A program made the position numbers and the translations under genes. 64,000 nucleotides of DNA from Stictocephala bisonia. Its lineage: Eukaryota; Arthropoda; Insecta; Hemiptera; Membracidae. The DNA is taken from positions 476,906 through 540,905 of the forward strand of contig JAQJVL010000147.1 in assembly GCA_035578905.1 (NCBI GenBank). Direction: 5' to 3'. Below the pieces are notes generated by a model that worked only from the letters and a program-made list of their open reading frames with translations, was not told the DNA's origin and searched no databases. Shown here one piece after another: positions 24,690 to 36,722 of this stretch (positions within the stretch are counted from its first letter, which is position 1; each line of letters begins with the position of its first letter).

Positions 24690-26635
24690 GCCACGCTCCA
24701 TGATGACGTCGGAACCCTCCGGTCACGTCCACTGGCACCCACTCATTTGCCCATTCACAGGGAAACTGAAAGAGAGAGACCACTGGCGCAACCTGTTGAG
24801 AAAGAACAAGAACTAATTTTATAAAACATGAAACCCGGCTTCATATAATTCTTATAAGAGGACAGTCTTCTTTTTTCTATAGTCAGTGCTAAATGGTAAT
24901 AAAATATAAATGAGCAAATGAACATAAATAACTTAAATGAACCTAACTTGACATTACTCAAAGTAAGTTTATGTAATGTTAACTTATTACGCAGTAACAA
25001 GACCTTCTCGAACATATTCTTTTAAATAGTGATGTCTAATGGTATCCAGAATAAAGGACAGGAGTTTGTAGTTGTCTTTAATGCAATAGGATAATTTCCA
25101 AAATTGTTAACGTGTCAAAGAAAAATTCCTAGGTGACTTTTTAATGAAATACCGAAATGTATCCTATTGCTTCAAAATAATAGTTTTTTACTGCAACAAT
25201 GGTGACTTTTTGCAAAGCGTTAAAATGCACTATTCCTCTCTACACATGAAAGGCTGCCTAGAGCATCCTGTAGGTGGTCCCATCCTTCATCGAACAACAT
25301 GAATATTATTGTTCCACGAGGAAAACCAGGGATCACAAATCACGCATAAACCTCTACGGTTATAATTAGAAGGTCGGGTGACAAGGGGTCGTGCGCGGAA
25401 CTCCGCCCCACGGGATATTTACGACGGCCTCCGCGAGCCCTGCTTCGCCGCCCCCGACGTTTCATCACCTCCCGCCCCGCTCATTCCTTCGGCCCTTGGC
25501 TCAGTAACCGCACTAGGTCCTGGGGAAGTAGTGGATTGGTCAGTACGAGTTATACTGTGGTTATCTAAAAAAGTATGCAGAATTACAGTGTTCGTAGTTT
25601 ATATTTAATACAATAGAATGTAGGTTCGTACATTAATTTAGCAATGAATACATTTTAGCTAAACTTACAACAAAACAACAAGATTTAAAATGTTGGCCAG
25701 ACAGTAATAGTTCTTTAAAATATCTGTAAATAGACTACACGCATTCCTGGGCCTATTTTCCTACGCACCCACAGTTATGAGTCTAGGGAATGAATCTTTC
25801 ATACGTTGTTATAGTTATAAATATGTAACTAATTTCAATAATTAATTAACTGTGGTAATTGCCTAATTAGCAAACCATTACCATAATGTCAACGATCCTG
25901 CATGCCTCGTTTATGGAAATGAATATGGTGCACTCATTGTCGACATAGACTCCAGTGTAGTCACTAGTCAGTTAGTTAAGTGAATCTCATGGCATAGGAC
26001 GTGTGTGACCAGTGCAGCTGCGACAGCCTTAGTATCGGCGCCTCTGTTCCTCAAATGCCATCAATTCATTAAGACACCGACGACACGTCAGTGCTAAGAG
26101 ACCCGTGGAAGCCACTTAATTCATATAACTATCTAGATCAATCTGGGAGTCATTCCGACCAACGTGATGAGGTCTAAATTTCCTTATAAATCACTACTTG
26201 TCGGTAGTTTTTTGCAGGCAGAGAAACTAACTCGTGGATTTCACTTGAGCACAATTCATCACTCAAATTAACGTTTTAATTAACTATCAAATATGTGGTC
26301 CCCTGTATTATCTATAGATGTGTACTTGTTTAGCTTACTAAATGAGTACATCGTACGAGAATTTTGAGTGGAACTATTAGTTGAGTTTTAATAGTTGTCT
26401 TGAAGGTAGCCTTAGATTTTGGATTAAACCAAGCATATCGTCGAATTCTACAAAAGTGAATTAAAACGTTATCTTTATTACTATTCTATCGATTTGTTCT
26501 TCGTTTGTATTTTTCGTATCGAACTGGCAAGTAAATCCTAGACTGTGAATGGTTCATAGATGAAAAATGAATCCATTATACAAACACTCAAACACGCATG
26601 TATTAAATGTTGAATCACCCAATTGTTTTTCGGGC
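24690..26635. other. Gene-free DNA with GC-rich patch
   Basis: About 25,375-25,530 is GC- and CpG-rich and open on the plus strand for ~76 codons. I recognise no motif. The remainder is AT-rich and featureless. Confidence 0.4.
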
Positions 26636-26644
26636 TCAATGACA

Positions 26645-26990
26645 AGCAATGACCCACCCACTCACCCTGCAGACACTTAACTAGAGTTTCCCCACTGACT
26701 CACCCACCTTGCAGACACATAATTGGCATCCCCCAACCTGCTCTTCGAACACAACGACTGCTGTTGACCCATCCATTCGCCCCTCGGAAACAACAAGTAT
26801 TGAACGACCCACCTACCCACCCTACAGACACTTTATTATCGATTGCCCACCCACCCTCATAGCAAACATATGACTGAAAATTATCCACCCACATGCTTTC
26901 AAACACAATGGCTGGCGTTAACCCACTGACTCGCCTTTTAGATACATAAATAGCATTGACTCACCCACCCACCCTATGGACAAAACGATT
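26645..26990. repeat. Degenerate ~39-bp minisatellite (GACCCACCCACC type)
   Basis: About nine diverged units. Anchor motifs (GCAGACAC, CGAACACAAC, CGGAAACAAC, ACAGACAC and others) occur at roughly 26,669, 26,711, 26,746, 26,785, 26,824, 26,862, 26,900, 26,941 and 26,979. Each follows a C-rich ACCCACC segment. It resembles the arrays at 36.6 and 50.2 kb in period and C-rich core. Confidence 0.7.
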
Positions 26991-26999
26991 AGCATGATG

Positions 27000-27860
27000 T
27001 GAGGTAACTGAAAAAACTAAAAATAATATATAGTTCACGATTGCTATATACTGTTCAAAGCCTTGCGATAAACATTTATTCGATCTCACTATCTTATTTA
27101 CCTTTTGGTCTTAATCAATGGGTAACTTTGTAGATAAAATTAACTTTACACGAAGTAATCAAAATTTATCTATCATAGACTGTAATCTTATCAAAGAATG
27201 AAATGCAATCAACATTAATATCCATTGAGCATTAAATTACGTGCTCATAAAAAACAACTTGCCTGCTAAAGGTCAACACGGCGTTCACATCAAACTCAAA
27301 CAGCTGATATTTATAAATGTCCGTGTGATAAATATCTTCATTGTGTGTTACTATGCTGTAATCGCGGTTGTCATGGCCATCGATGGGGTTGCTATTGTTA
27401 AGAAAGGGTACCTCGTAAGCTACATATACATTGTTTTTTTCTAATTAATAGTTTTAAGAAAATTACACAACTAAACACGTATTAACTCTAAACTATATTT
27501 ATCATTTTGTCTTGAATATAATAGGCTTACCAATAATCAAACCGTTATTTCGTTTTTATTCGTAATAGCGGCTTCAAAAATCTTATAAAGTTACACAGTT
27601 CTAGTGTAATATTATTTTAAAGGCATGTATCAATCAGTCCTATTCATGGAAACTAGTTGCCTACCATGGACTGATGGTTGCTTTAATTGGACCACTGTCA
27701 AAATTAAACAATTAGACGTGTAATATTTTGTATTACTTTATTTTATTGTATACATTTAAATAAAATATTTTTATAATAAAAGTTACTGTTTGGAAGTAAA
27801 AAAGTTAGAACAAGTGTAATTAGAAATATTTAAAACAATAGAGATACAATTAGTGCAATA
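27000..27860. other. AT-rich gene-free DNA
   Basis: No feature recognised. Confidence 0.55.
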
Positions 27861-27861
27861 A

Positions 27862-29121
27862 TAGTATATTTCATAACAAGAGTGAAAAGTGGGGTTCTGC
27901 ATGTTCGAGACCATATGTTTGAAGTGCGAGACTTGTCGAGCACTTCATTCAAATGGTCGAGAACATACAAAACACTTTCACTCGAGTTTTGAACGATACT
28001 TTTCACTACACTACGGAATAAAAACAGGTGTTGTTGATTGTGAAAATTGTCGGTTATAAACAATGTTACTTTCGGTAGTAAACAACAGACAGCTGTTGAA
28101 AATATGATGTTTCGCAGGTTGTAAACACATAACGAAAACAACTGAACTCATAGTAGTGTAGTGAAATAGTATATTTTATAACAAGAGTGGAAAGTGGGGT
28201 TTTGCATGTTCGAGACCATATGTTTGAAGTGCGAGACTTGTCGAGCACTTCAAATGGTCGAGAACATACAAAACACTTTCACTCGAGTTTTGAACGATAC
28301 TTTTCACTACACTACGGAATAAAAACAGGTGTTGTTGACTGTGGAAAATTGTCGGTTGTAAACAATGTTACTTTCGGTAGTAAACAACAGACAGCTGTTG
28401 AAAATATGATGTTTCGCAGGTTGTAAACACATAACGAAAACAACTGAACTCATAGTAGTGTAGTGAAATAGTATATTTTATAACAAGAGTGGAAAGTGGG
28501 GTTTTGCATGTTCAAGACCATATGTTTGAAGTGCGAGACTTGTCCAGCACTTCGAATGGTCGAGAACATACAAAACACTTTCACTCGAGTTTTGAACGAT
28601 ACTTTTCACTACACTACGGAATAAAAACAGGTGTTGTTGACTGTGGAAAATTGTCGGTTGTAAACAATGTTACTTTCGGTAGTAAACAACAGACAGCTGT
28701 TGAAAATATGATGTTTCGCAGGTTGTAAACACATAACGAAAACAACTGAACTCATAGTAGTGTAGTGAAATAGTATATTTTATAACAAGAGTGGAAAGTG
28801 GGGTTTTGCATGTTCAAGACCATATGTTTGAAGTGCGAGACTTGTCCAGCACTTCGAATGGTCGAGAACATACAAAACACTTTCACTCGAGTTTTGAACG
28901 ATACTTTTCACTACACTACGGAATAAAAACTCATTTTTGGAATGTTAACTGTTTATTAAATTAGAAACATGTTTTAAAAACAGGTGTTGTTGACTGTGGA
29001 AAATTTTCGGTTGTAAACAATGTTACTTTCGGCAGTAAACAATAGATAGCTGTTGAAAATATGATGTTTCGCAGGTTGTAAACACATAATGAAAATAGCT
29101 GAACTCATAGTAGTGTAGTGA
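27862..29121. repeat. Four-copy ~302-bp tandem array with a fold-back in every unit
   Basis: Units start (TAGTATATT) at 27,862, 28,167, 28,469 and 28,771. Unit 1 has a 3-4-bp insertion. Unit 4 has a ~50-bp insertion at about 28,931-28,980. The other differences I saw are single bases. In unit 2, 28,153-28,315 is a long imperfect palindrome. GTAGTGTAGTGAAA pairs with TTTTCACTACACTAC at the outer ends; inner arms around TTTGAAGTGC/GCACTTCAAA and ATGTTCGAGACCAT/ATGGTCGAGAACAT surround a short loop. The remaining ~140 bp is a spacer. Open frames of 79-103 codons on both strands come from the repeat and have no recognisable domain. Confidence 0.92.
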
Positions 29122-30019
29122 AAAAACAAGTTCTTCGCTGTTCTTACACTTGCGTAATGACTATGGTAAACTGTATTCTCTGTTTCTCATACACACAGCC
29201 AACATTGTGTTTGGTATTGACTATTTCATGAAATAAATTCTCTTCTTCGATTTGTTTACTTTTCCCACGTTTTATTTTAGGTTTATCGTCTTCTTTGTAT
29301 GTGGTTCCTTATTTATGATTTTTAATTTCATTTGTTAAGGCTTCAAGCTCGATTTATAAAGGGCGCTTGTAAGAACTGCAGCTGTTTGAGCTCATGTCTC
29401 CCTTGTTCTCTTCCGTTGAAGACGGTTGTTGTTGGTTTGCTGTTGGTTATCTTCAGACTATTTTAAAATTTTTGCCCTCCATTTTCAGTATCTGTAATAA
29501 ATACAAACTATTTGAGCTATTTGATCCGATAAAACCAGGAAAAAGAATAAAATATGACATTTCCCCTTAATTAATTAGAAATTGCCCAGGATGGACTGGT
29601 CCAATTAGGGCAACTCCATAAGGTCCAATTTACTTAATTATGATATCACATTGGATATAAATAGATTCTCTATGCTATGATACTATTATAATTGGTCTTA
29701 CTCACCTTAAAGCTTGCAATACATCTTTCCGAATGAAACGCTTAAGACTGAAATACGTGATACAAAATTACTAACAAATAGACGCTTGTACAGTAATGGC
29801 GGTTACTGCCCTGCAATAGAGCGGTCTGGAACTACAACTGATACCAAATGAACAGACCAATATTTCCTTATTTTTCAAGTTAGCATGTTGGTACATTGAA
29901 GGCGCTGGTCCAATCAAGTCAAATCTCTCTTACATGTTAAAAAATGTACATTAAGAGATAGTAGATAACCAAGAGCACAGATAGAAGGAAGCATAGGTCG
30001 TGATTAATAGGCTTTTTCC
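29122..30019. other. Gene-free DNA
   Basis: No feature recognised. Confidence 0.5.
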
Positions 30020-30614
30020 CAGGGCCGGATTTAGAATTTTGGCGCCCCAAGGCCCAATACTTTTTTCCGCCCTCTAGTCTGGTTAAAGTTACTTTACTAA
30101 AAATATTTTTTTTTTTTTTTTAATTATATCTGGCCCTATATGTTAATTGCTTAAACATCAATCCACCATGGAATTTTATCACATGCGCCAACGAATGAGG
30201 ACAGGCGACGGCACGAGGAATCATGGATCAATCTGTAGTTATTTAGCGTCACTAAGACGTTCACCCTCCTCTATACGAGGAACATGGGAGTACATAGGGC
30301 TGGCAGTGGCAACGATGCGTACCGCTCAACGACACCCCTACAGCCAGTTCTCCCGTGTTTGAGATCAATGTTGTAACTAAGTTGATGAAAAATGTTGAAA
30401 AATATTTTTACTTTACCAGCAATTATTTGTTCTAGTGAAACTTCAAATTCAGAATGCTTCAATAGCCTGATTTTTTTAAAAGCAATTAAAAAAAATATGT
30501 CAAGTTATGGCTATATATCTTTATTTCTAGAGTTTTAAAAATGTTTTTCTCGGACGAGCGGCCTCCTGAGAGCTTGCGCCCATAGGCCAGGACCTATTGG
30601 GAAATCCGGCCCTG
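30020..30614. mobile_element. Non-autonomous hAT-like DNA transposon
   Basis: A 595-bp segment with 13-bp perfect terminal inverted repeats, CAGGGCCGGATTT at 30,020 and AAATCCGGCCCTG ending at 30,614. A less perfect inner match follows (GGCGCCC against GGGCGC). CAGGGCCGG ends are typical of hAT elements. The flanking 8 bp (CTTTTTCC and TTGTTGTC) do not match, so the target duplication is lost or the element is old. A poly-T run lies at about 30,105-30,121. No transposase is visible; the 71-codon frame inside has no known motif. Confidence 0.75.
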
Positions 30615-31550
30615 TTGTTGTCTTTAAGGACCTAATAGTTCCTCTGAATTATATGGCTTGATTAGGTTATAGGTTATTTATTTATATACTTTTGATTATT
30701 AATTTAAAAAATGAATAATTATCTTTCATGCTATGAAATTATAGTGTATCTTTGAATTTGAGGAAATAATTTCATTATTTAATTTATGAATAAATTATGG
30801 AATCCAGTTAAATAAATTAAAAAAAAACTCCTATCTATCTCAATATATCGAACATTTGTGCTAATAAAATACCTATAAACATTGAACAATCTTAGGGGTA
30901 GAATAATATTTTGTTGCCTAAGAATTCCTTAAAAACCTGTTGTAACTAAATGTCATGTTTAATCAATTCCATCATGACGAATAGGTATAACGAATAGGTA
31001 TTTCTGGAAGAATCATAAATATAATTAAAATTTTTGTAATTTAGCATCTTATTAGAAAATCAATAATTACTGTATATGAATTCCATTAAATTTCTAATAT
31101 TTATTTTGTTTATCCATTATTTTTACCTATAATAAACTATGTCCCAGAAATATTCATTAGGCCTACGTTTTGTACCAAAGACTTGGGACAGAGGGGACAG
31201 AGGGGTAGCCACAAGAAACATCTTAGTATTGATTTATACTCATTTATTTTATTATATGTCAATATTTATCATATTACCCTTATTTAACATATTTATCATT
31301 ATTTCTTGTATAAGCTCCTACAAAAAGACTTTTTTCAATGTGACAGTTCCAATTCCACCAAATGTTGTCCAGGTACGTCTTCCTCCAAGTTCTTGTCGAC
31401 TATTTTGGAACACATAACTAAAAACTAATTTCGCGGCGACGGGTTAAAGTGACAAGCGAATTAATTTTTAAGGTGTCTCCGTCCACGCTGGGTCGAACGA
31501 TTGTATGTAAATACGAAGTGGTGTGTCAAGCGCAAATGAACCGAGTCGTT
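30615..31550. other. AT-rich gene-free DNA
   Basis: An open frame of 92 codons (from 31,139, plus) has no recognisable domain and poor coding composition. Nothing else is seen. Confidence 0.45.
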
Positions 31551-31560
31551 GTGACAGCCA

Positions 31561-31678
31561 TGACGTCATCAATCAAGGTACGGACTCAAGGTCTATTCAA
31601 CCCCATCCACCTCCCTCTTGTATATACACGTGCTACGGGGAACTACATTAGACACGTCAAACTGATGTAAGTAGGATC
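31561..31678 (+). promoter_or_regulatory. Possible promoter segment with consensus CRE
   Basis: TGACGTCA at 31,561-31,568 is a perfect cAMP-response element (CREB/ATF site). About 55 bp downstream is a TATA-like TTGTATATAC (about 31,618-31,627). GATGTAAGTAGG near 31,665-31,676 contains an ideal splice donor. Together these could be a promoter and a short non-coding first exon on the plus strand. I see no linked exon, so this is inference. Confidence 0.2.
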
Positions 31679-31689
31679 AGACTACTGTA

Positions 31690-32612
31690 TATGTGTTGTT
31701 GTTATGTACTGTAAGTAAATTTTATATTAGGGCCGGACGGTTAAGGACCTGCGTATTATATTTACCACATGTAGGGTTTGAGCGGCAGTGGGTATTCGTT
31801 CCACTACTAAGCTACCTTACTTCACGAGTTGACTAACTTCCTTTTTCAAGTGTTCAACTTCCACAACAGTGTTAAGTTGAAAAAATAATTGTAATGAACT
31901 GAACACGTTTTTAATTACTTTATAAGGGAAGTCAATTTATATTTATTGATTGCAGTATTATTATTTGTATTACTGTTTTTATTAATTGTTATTTGAATAC
32001 CAACTAATGATTTAATTTAATCGTTCTAAGCTTGATTCCTTGGAATTAATCAAAACCAACCAATGGTCACTACTGCTAGTCACTTAATAGGCGGGGCTTG
32101 CTATTGCGTCGCCAACATGCGGCCAACCGTCATTGTTGTGAGGGAAGAGTAGTTCTCTGTCTCACTTCCACCACTCAGTGCATATCACTCGCACCAGTGC
32201 GTTCGGCGTTCAATAAGTTGTTTTCCAAGCGGACTATCTGTAACTATGTATGTTTGTGTTGTTATAAAACTTATCGGCTAAACGTTTAGATCTAAGTTTA
32301 CAGTCGTATCCACTATGTTATGCAACTGTATAAGTAATGGAGTTCAATTAAAAAAATATATATTTTAATCATAAACAGCTAAAATAAACAGGGCAATATT
32401 TGCTAAATTTCATAGCCACCCTCGAAAATAATATCATCCTTTATAAAAACTGATTTTGTACACAATTTTTTGGCAGTAAAAAGAGTTAACACATATATAA
32501 TTTGTTGTTGTTCATTTAGCACCAATCAGAAGACATTTTGTTCTTGAACCACTACGGATTGGAACGGCAGAAAGTTCCATGCAGCTCTTACTGGACGGTT
32601 TGCTAGGATTCA
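31690..32612. other. Gene-free stretch, partly possible 3' UTR of the minus-strand exon
   Basis: Directly downstream (minus strand) of the stop at 32,613. A variant polyadenylation signal AATATA (minus) lies near 32,355. A patch at 32,085-32,270 is GC-richer, with GGCGGGGC at about 32,091 and an initiator-like CTCAGTG near 32,173, but no gene follows it. Confidence 0.3.
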
Positions 32613-32732
32613 CTACGGGCACTTTAATGCCACAATGACTGAAACCTCTTCAGGGAAGAATTCGTGTACTGTAGGTTCTGTAGTTTCTGCATCAACGACA
32701 ATCTGGAAGGGTCGAATGCCGATGACTGCAAC
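32613..32732 (-). CDS. Candidate terminal coding exon, product not recognised
   Basis: On the minus strand a pyrimidine-rich tract ending TTTATTTTCAG precedes 32,732. The next 39 codons are open, and TAG follows at 32,615-32,613. The encoded tail starts VAVIGIRPFQIVVD and includes TTEPTVHEFFPEEVSVIVALKCP. Alternating hydrophobic and acidic residues and high local GC in AT-rich DNA support coding. It begins in phase 0, matching the AAG|GTGAGA donor at 46,847/46,846. A second frame also stays open for 35 codons, so coding is not proven. I do not recognise the family. It may be the C-terminus of a soluble or secreted beta-rich protein, but that is a guess. Its intron would contain a 41-bp minisatellite, a MITE and a diverged 275-bp repeat. 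Confidence 0.4.
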   Translation of the reverse strand, partial: VAVIGIRPFQIVVDAETTEPTVHEFFPEEVSVIVALKCP

Positions 32733-34240
32733 CTGAAAATAAATTGAACAGTAAAAATAAACTAAATCAAAACATCCTTATATTTGACAGAAGTTACTAA
32801 CTGGATAATAACGTCAATATAATCTTAAATACAACAGTTTATACATTGAAAATAAAACACAAGTTCTTCTGTAACTAAGCTATAACATTTAGGCCTACTC
32901 TTGTATATATTCCCTAGTACTTTAAAAGCAGTGGGATAGTAAAATCTCTTTGATTTTACGCATGAACGTCTTTAAGCCAATCTCACACCTAATTGAACCA
33001 AGCATCGTATTGTAACGTCTGTAACGTCTGGGAGCATTGTATGATAAATGCTTTTAAAAAAAGGCAGTTTTGTGACGTGGTATTAAGACAGTATTTCTCT
33101 CTCTCTCAGACTGTATTGCAAAGCTCGTGGACTGTCCCCAAATAGATTTAAGTTTTACTTATAAAAAGGACACATTTTAAAATATATATAAATGGAAATG
33201 TTAAAAGCTTATGCGATGTAAACAATTCTTTACAAGGTATTTTTTGCCATTCTTTAATATTGCTCGTATAGCTTTTTATTTTATTTATTTATTTATTTTT
33301 TTAATGAAACAACATTTTAGTATTTGTGTTTTCCTCCCCCCACATTGGGACAGATTATTTTAAATATCGATAATTTTTGCCATAATATGTAGTCAACAGA
33401 AGGCTGTGATCAGCACGTGAGGGCAGTGTATTAAGTACATATATGCTAAAACTAAATGTTTTACTGACTTCGTCCTCACAATATTTCTGCACTCATAAGA
33501 CAATGAGGGCAGTATAATGGTAGTAAAAATCCATTGTTTACTCTTTAAATGTATGTGATATGTATATGTATTGTTGACGTCTAAGAAAGTTACATTTGAA
33601 CAAAATTAAATGACGTAAAATAATTATGAAAGTAAAAAAACCGATTAAATATTATTATGTTAATGAAAGCACCATGAAGTAGTATACCCTTACATGTGTT
33701 AAATTGTGGTTTTTCATAGCCCATATAAAAATTTTGTTCAAAGTAATATATCAAATGTTTAAATATATATCTGAGATTTGAACGCCACCGTACATTTATG
33801 GACAGGCCAATACAAATCTACGTGTTTGGGAGGATATGTGTGTTAATACCACCGAACATGTATGGATACCCATGATGGATACGCTCTACATTTATTGAGG
33901 GGGGTAGATGAATTTAACTTTTTTTTTAACATTTGTTATGTGAAAACAATATACAGCGTTGCTTTTAAATAGATTGTCACTGTATGTCCCGAGCAGAAAA
34001 TGAATTACTTCCTCAATTCCTCTCCGTTCCCTCGTTCCGAGCAGGTGATCCGTTTGGGATCTGATAAAAATAACGACTTCATTTAATAACTACTTTTTAC
34101 GTTTGAAAAAGAGACTTAAAGATAAACAGTTACATTGTGTGTGTGATATCTACAGATGGAGGAGATACAGTTCTTGGTAGTTAGATACTGTGGACATTTG
34201 TATTATTTTGATAGATGTAATAGTTGTTTTTGAATTCCTT
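32733..34240. other. AT-rich DNA, probable intron
   Basis: Lies in the inferred intron of the minus-strand candidate gene. No other feature recognised. Confidence 0.4.
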
Positions 34241-34244
34241 CATG

Positions 34245-34650
34245 AAAGAAAAAATATGACCAGAATAACTAACAATTATTTTATAAAATAGAGGATAACA
34301 TAAGAGTAGTCAGAAAAATATTCATAAAATAGGAAGAAAACAGGATAGATACAAATGATTTCTTAAAAGATGAAATCACACTAACGTAGCAACAAAAACC
34401 GATATAAAAGATGGAATAACAACAGGATAGGAACAAAGAATTTCATAAAAGATGCAATCACACTAGGGTAGCTATGAAAACTTACATAATGCGAGGAATA
34501 TCAGGATAGCTTCAAAGGATATATTAAACAGGGATATAAGACAAGAATAGCTACAAATTATTTATAAAAGAGGCAAAAACACAAGGATAGCAAAATCACT
34601 TCTCATAAAATGAAAAAAATCAAGCGGGGATAGCTATACAATTTTAATTA
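34245..34650. repeat. Degenerate ~45-60-bp minisatellite
   Basis: Loose repeats of TTTCATAAAAGATG, AATCACACTA and AGGATAGCTAC-like motifs recur across about 400 bp. Units are strongly diverged and the period varies, so copy number is uncertain. Confidence 0.55.
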
Positions 34651-36575
34651 ATAGTTACTTCATTTAATATCCTTAACAAAGCTTCAATCTCATTGTATGG
34701 ACAAATAAACGCTCAAACTTTAAAAGTATAAAGCTTTTCTCTAGTAAAAATATTAATGCAACTGTGGATGACCGTCGTGATGGATTACTATTGGTGTTTG
34801 TTTAGGCAGAATGAATAACAAATGGGTTAGTTGATATTTATGGTAAAGGGACATTATGTAAATGTTAACCCAACCTCCCATTTTAATATACGTGGGTTTA
34901 TATTTTACTATAAAGATTTTACTCTTGCGACAGCAAAAAGATATTAGGGAAAACATCACTATGCGTGATTGACATAAAAGTTGCAAGATGTAGGCTACTT
35001 GGGTGAGTGAGAACCTTAGAGTGGGTGGTTTTTATAAAAATATCCAACATGTTTTTATAGTCTTCGGTTAACCATTTGCTATATCACAATCATGTTTGAT
35101 AGACATTATTACTTAAGTTTTCAGTAAAATATAGCCAGGCAGGGCCTTGCACTGGCCAAGACTGGACTACGGAGTGTAAGGCCCAAGATCCAAAAATCGA
35201 ATTCTCACTCAGCTAAATGGGGCTTTAAACGCAACGACAAGTGAGTTTTACGAAATAATTTACAATTTGGCTGACATTTTAAGATTCCTTAAATGTTCCA
35301 ACTTTTTCTTAAACTTCGACCTAACTTCCTGTTCAATTTTACTTCAAAATGGAATATTATGTGTTGTGGTCTTAATTGGTATCTCCTAAACATACAATCG
35401 ACATCGTTGTTAGATTGATGCCAGGTGGCTTCAACCACCAACTCAAATTTCAACCTCAAGTAGTTGTAGCGATGTCTCATTTACACGCTCCGACTAGGAA
35501 CAGTTTTTTTTTTTTTTCATTGTAATAATCTTATCTTTACAGCTTGTCGTAACGTGTTAAGGGGACTTAAAGATCGGTACTTCACTCGTTGAATAACTTC
35601 ATACTCAGGCTTACAGGCCCATGTTAACTGGCGAATGAAGTGTTTTGTAAAATGAAATGTCCACTAAAATTAATCAATTGATCTGTCTGAGAATCAAACT
35701 TAAGTTTGTCATGCTTTTCACCCCTAACTTTCTCTCATTATTATTACCCTCTCAATCATCGTAAAGTAGCCGACAGATTGATTCAATATCTTCCTCCACA
35801 TATTTTATATACTCTATCTATATAGTTTAAGTACTAGCGAAGCTCAGGTGAGGATAAGTCGCTTGCAAGACAAATCCTCAGAGACGTAATGCAAGCAAGG
35901 GGATTGACTTCCCAACCGAACCCGTGGTGGACAAAGTGGCTAGGTTATCCCGAAATGTGTTTCTGTTTGTCGCAGTGTTTGCGTCGCCAACGTCCGTGTT
36001 TGTTTGTTTGTCCGCTCCTCTGCTCAAACAAAGCAACGCCAAACACTTAGCCTCCCCCACCCCTGGTCCTGCCACTGCGAATCCATCATCTCCTGTTACT
36101 TCCGGACTGGATGAATTGTCCGCTCGAGTTACATTTTTGATGAACAACTGTTTTGACAAATCTCTGTAATGTCTCTTTTCTTATAAACCCTTTATAACTG
36201 AGTTGTGGAACACTAAAAAACAAGGAAATTATTTATATATACATAATTATTTATTTTATAATAAATAGTTAAGTCTATTTACTATTTGTAAATTATAATG
36301 GTTGTGGTTGTTGTAATAATGTGTATAGGTTGCTATTAAATTTAAGTTTTTACATAGTTTAAATATATATTTAGAGGGCAATAGCAAATCTTCTAGATTT
36401 ACGAAATCGGTTCTCTAAACATCATATACAGCTACTAAATACGATTATATATTTATTTAGGACTCTTCACTGGCTTGAAGGTGTCTAAATGTTAATTGTT
36501 TAAACATGTTTCCAATTTAATTACATTTCAACTTCTTTGGTACAATTTGTGGTCAACCACACAGACATGTTTTTA
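34651..36575. other. Gene-free DNA with an unexplained GC-richer patch
   Basis: At about 35,860-36,170 a GC-richer patch is open for 81 codons on plus and 93 on minus. The plus frame begins with a basic-then-hydrophobic stretch (SRNVFLFVAVFA) that could mimic a signal peptide, followed by a Pro/Ser-rich part. There is no homology I can name and both strands are open, so I make no gene call. Confidence 0.35.
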
Positions 36576-36582
36576 ATAACCC

Positions 36583-36722
36583 ACCCTCCCATATCCGTCT
36601 AGTGGTATAGACAGACCCACCCAACCATACACGTACCGTAGTAATGCTCAGCCGCCCACCCATATGTACAGTGGTATTGACCCACCCACCCTCCTGTACA
36701 CGTATTGAAGACCTGCCCATCC
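36583..36722. repeat. Short ~36-39-bp minisatellite (CCCACCCATAC type)
   Basis: About four diverged units with CCCACCC, CATACACGTAC and AGTGGTATTGACC. Same family as the array at 50.15 kb. Confidence 0.75.

Noticed and set aside
27830..28728. 79-103-codon frames repeated every 302 bp
   Set aside because: They lie in the fold-back tandem array, occur on both strands and carry no recognisable domain.
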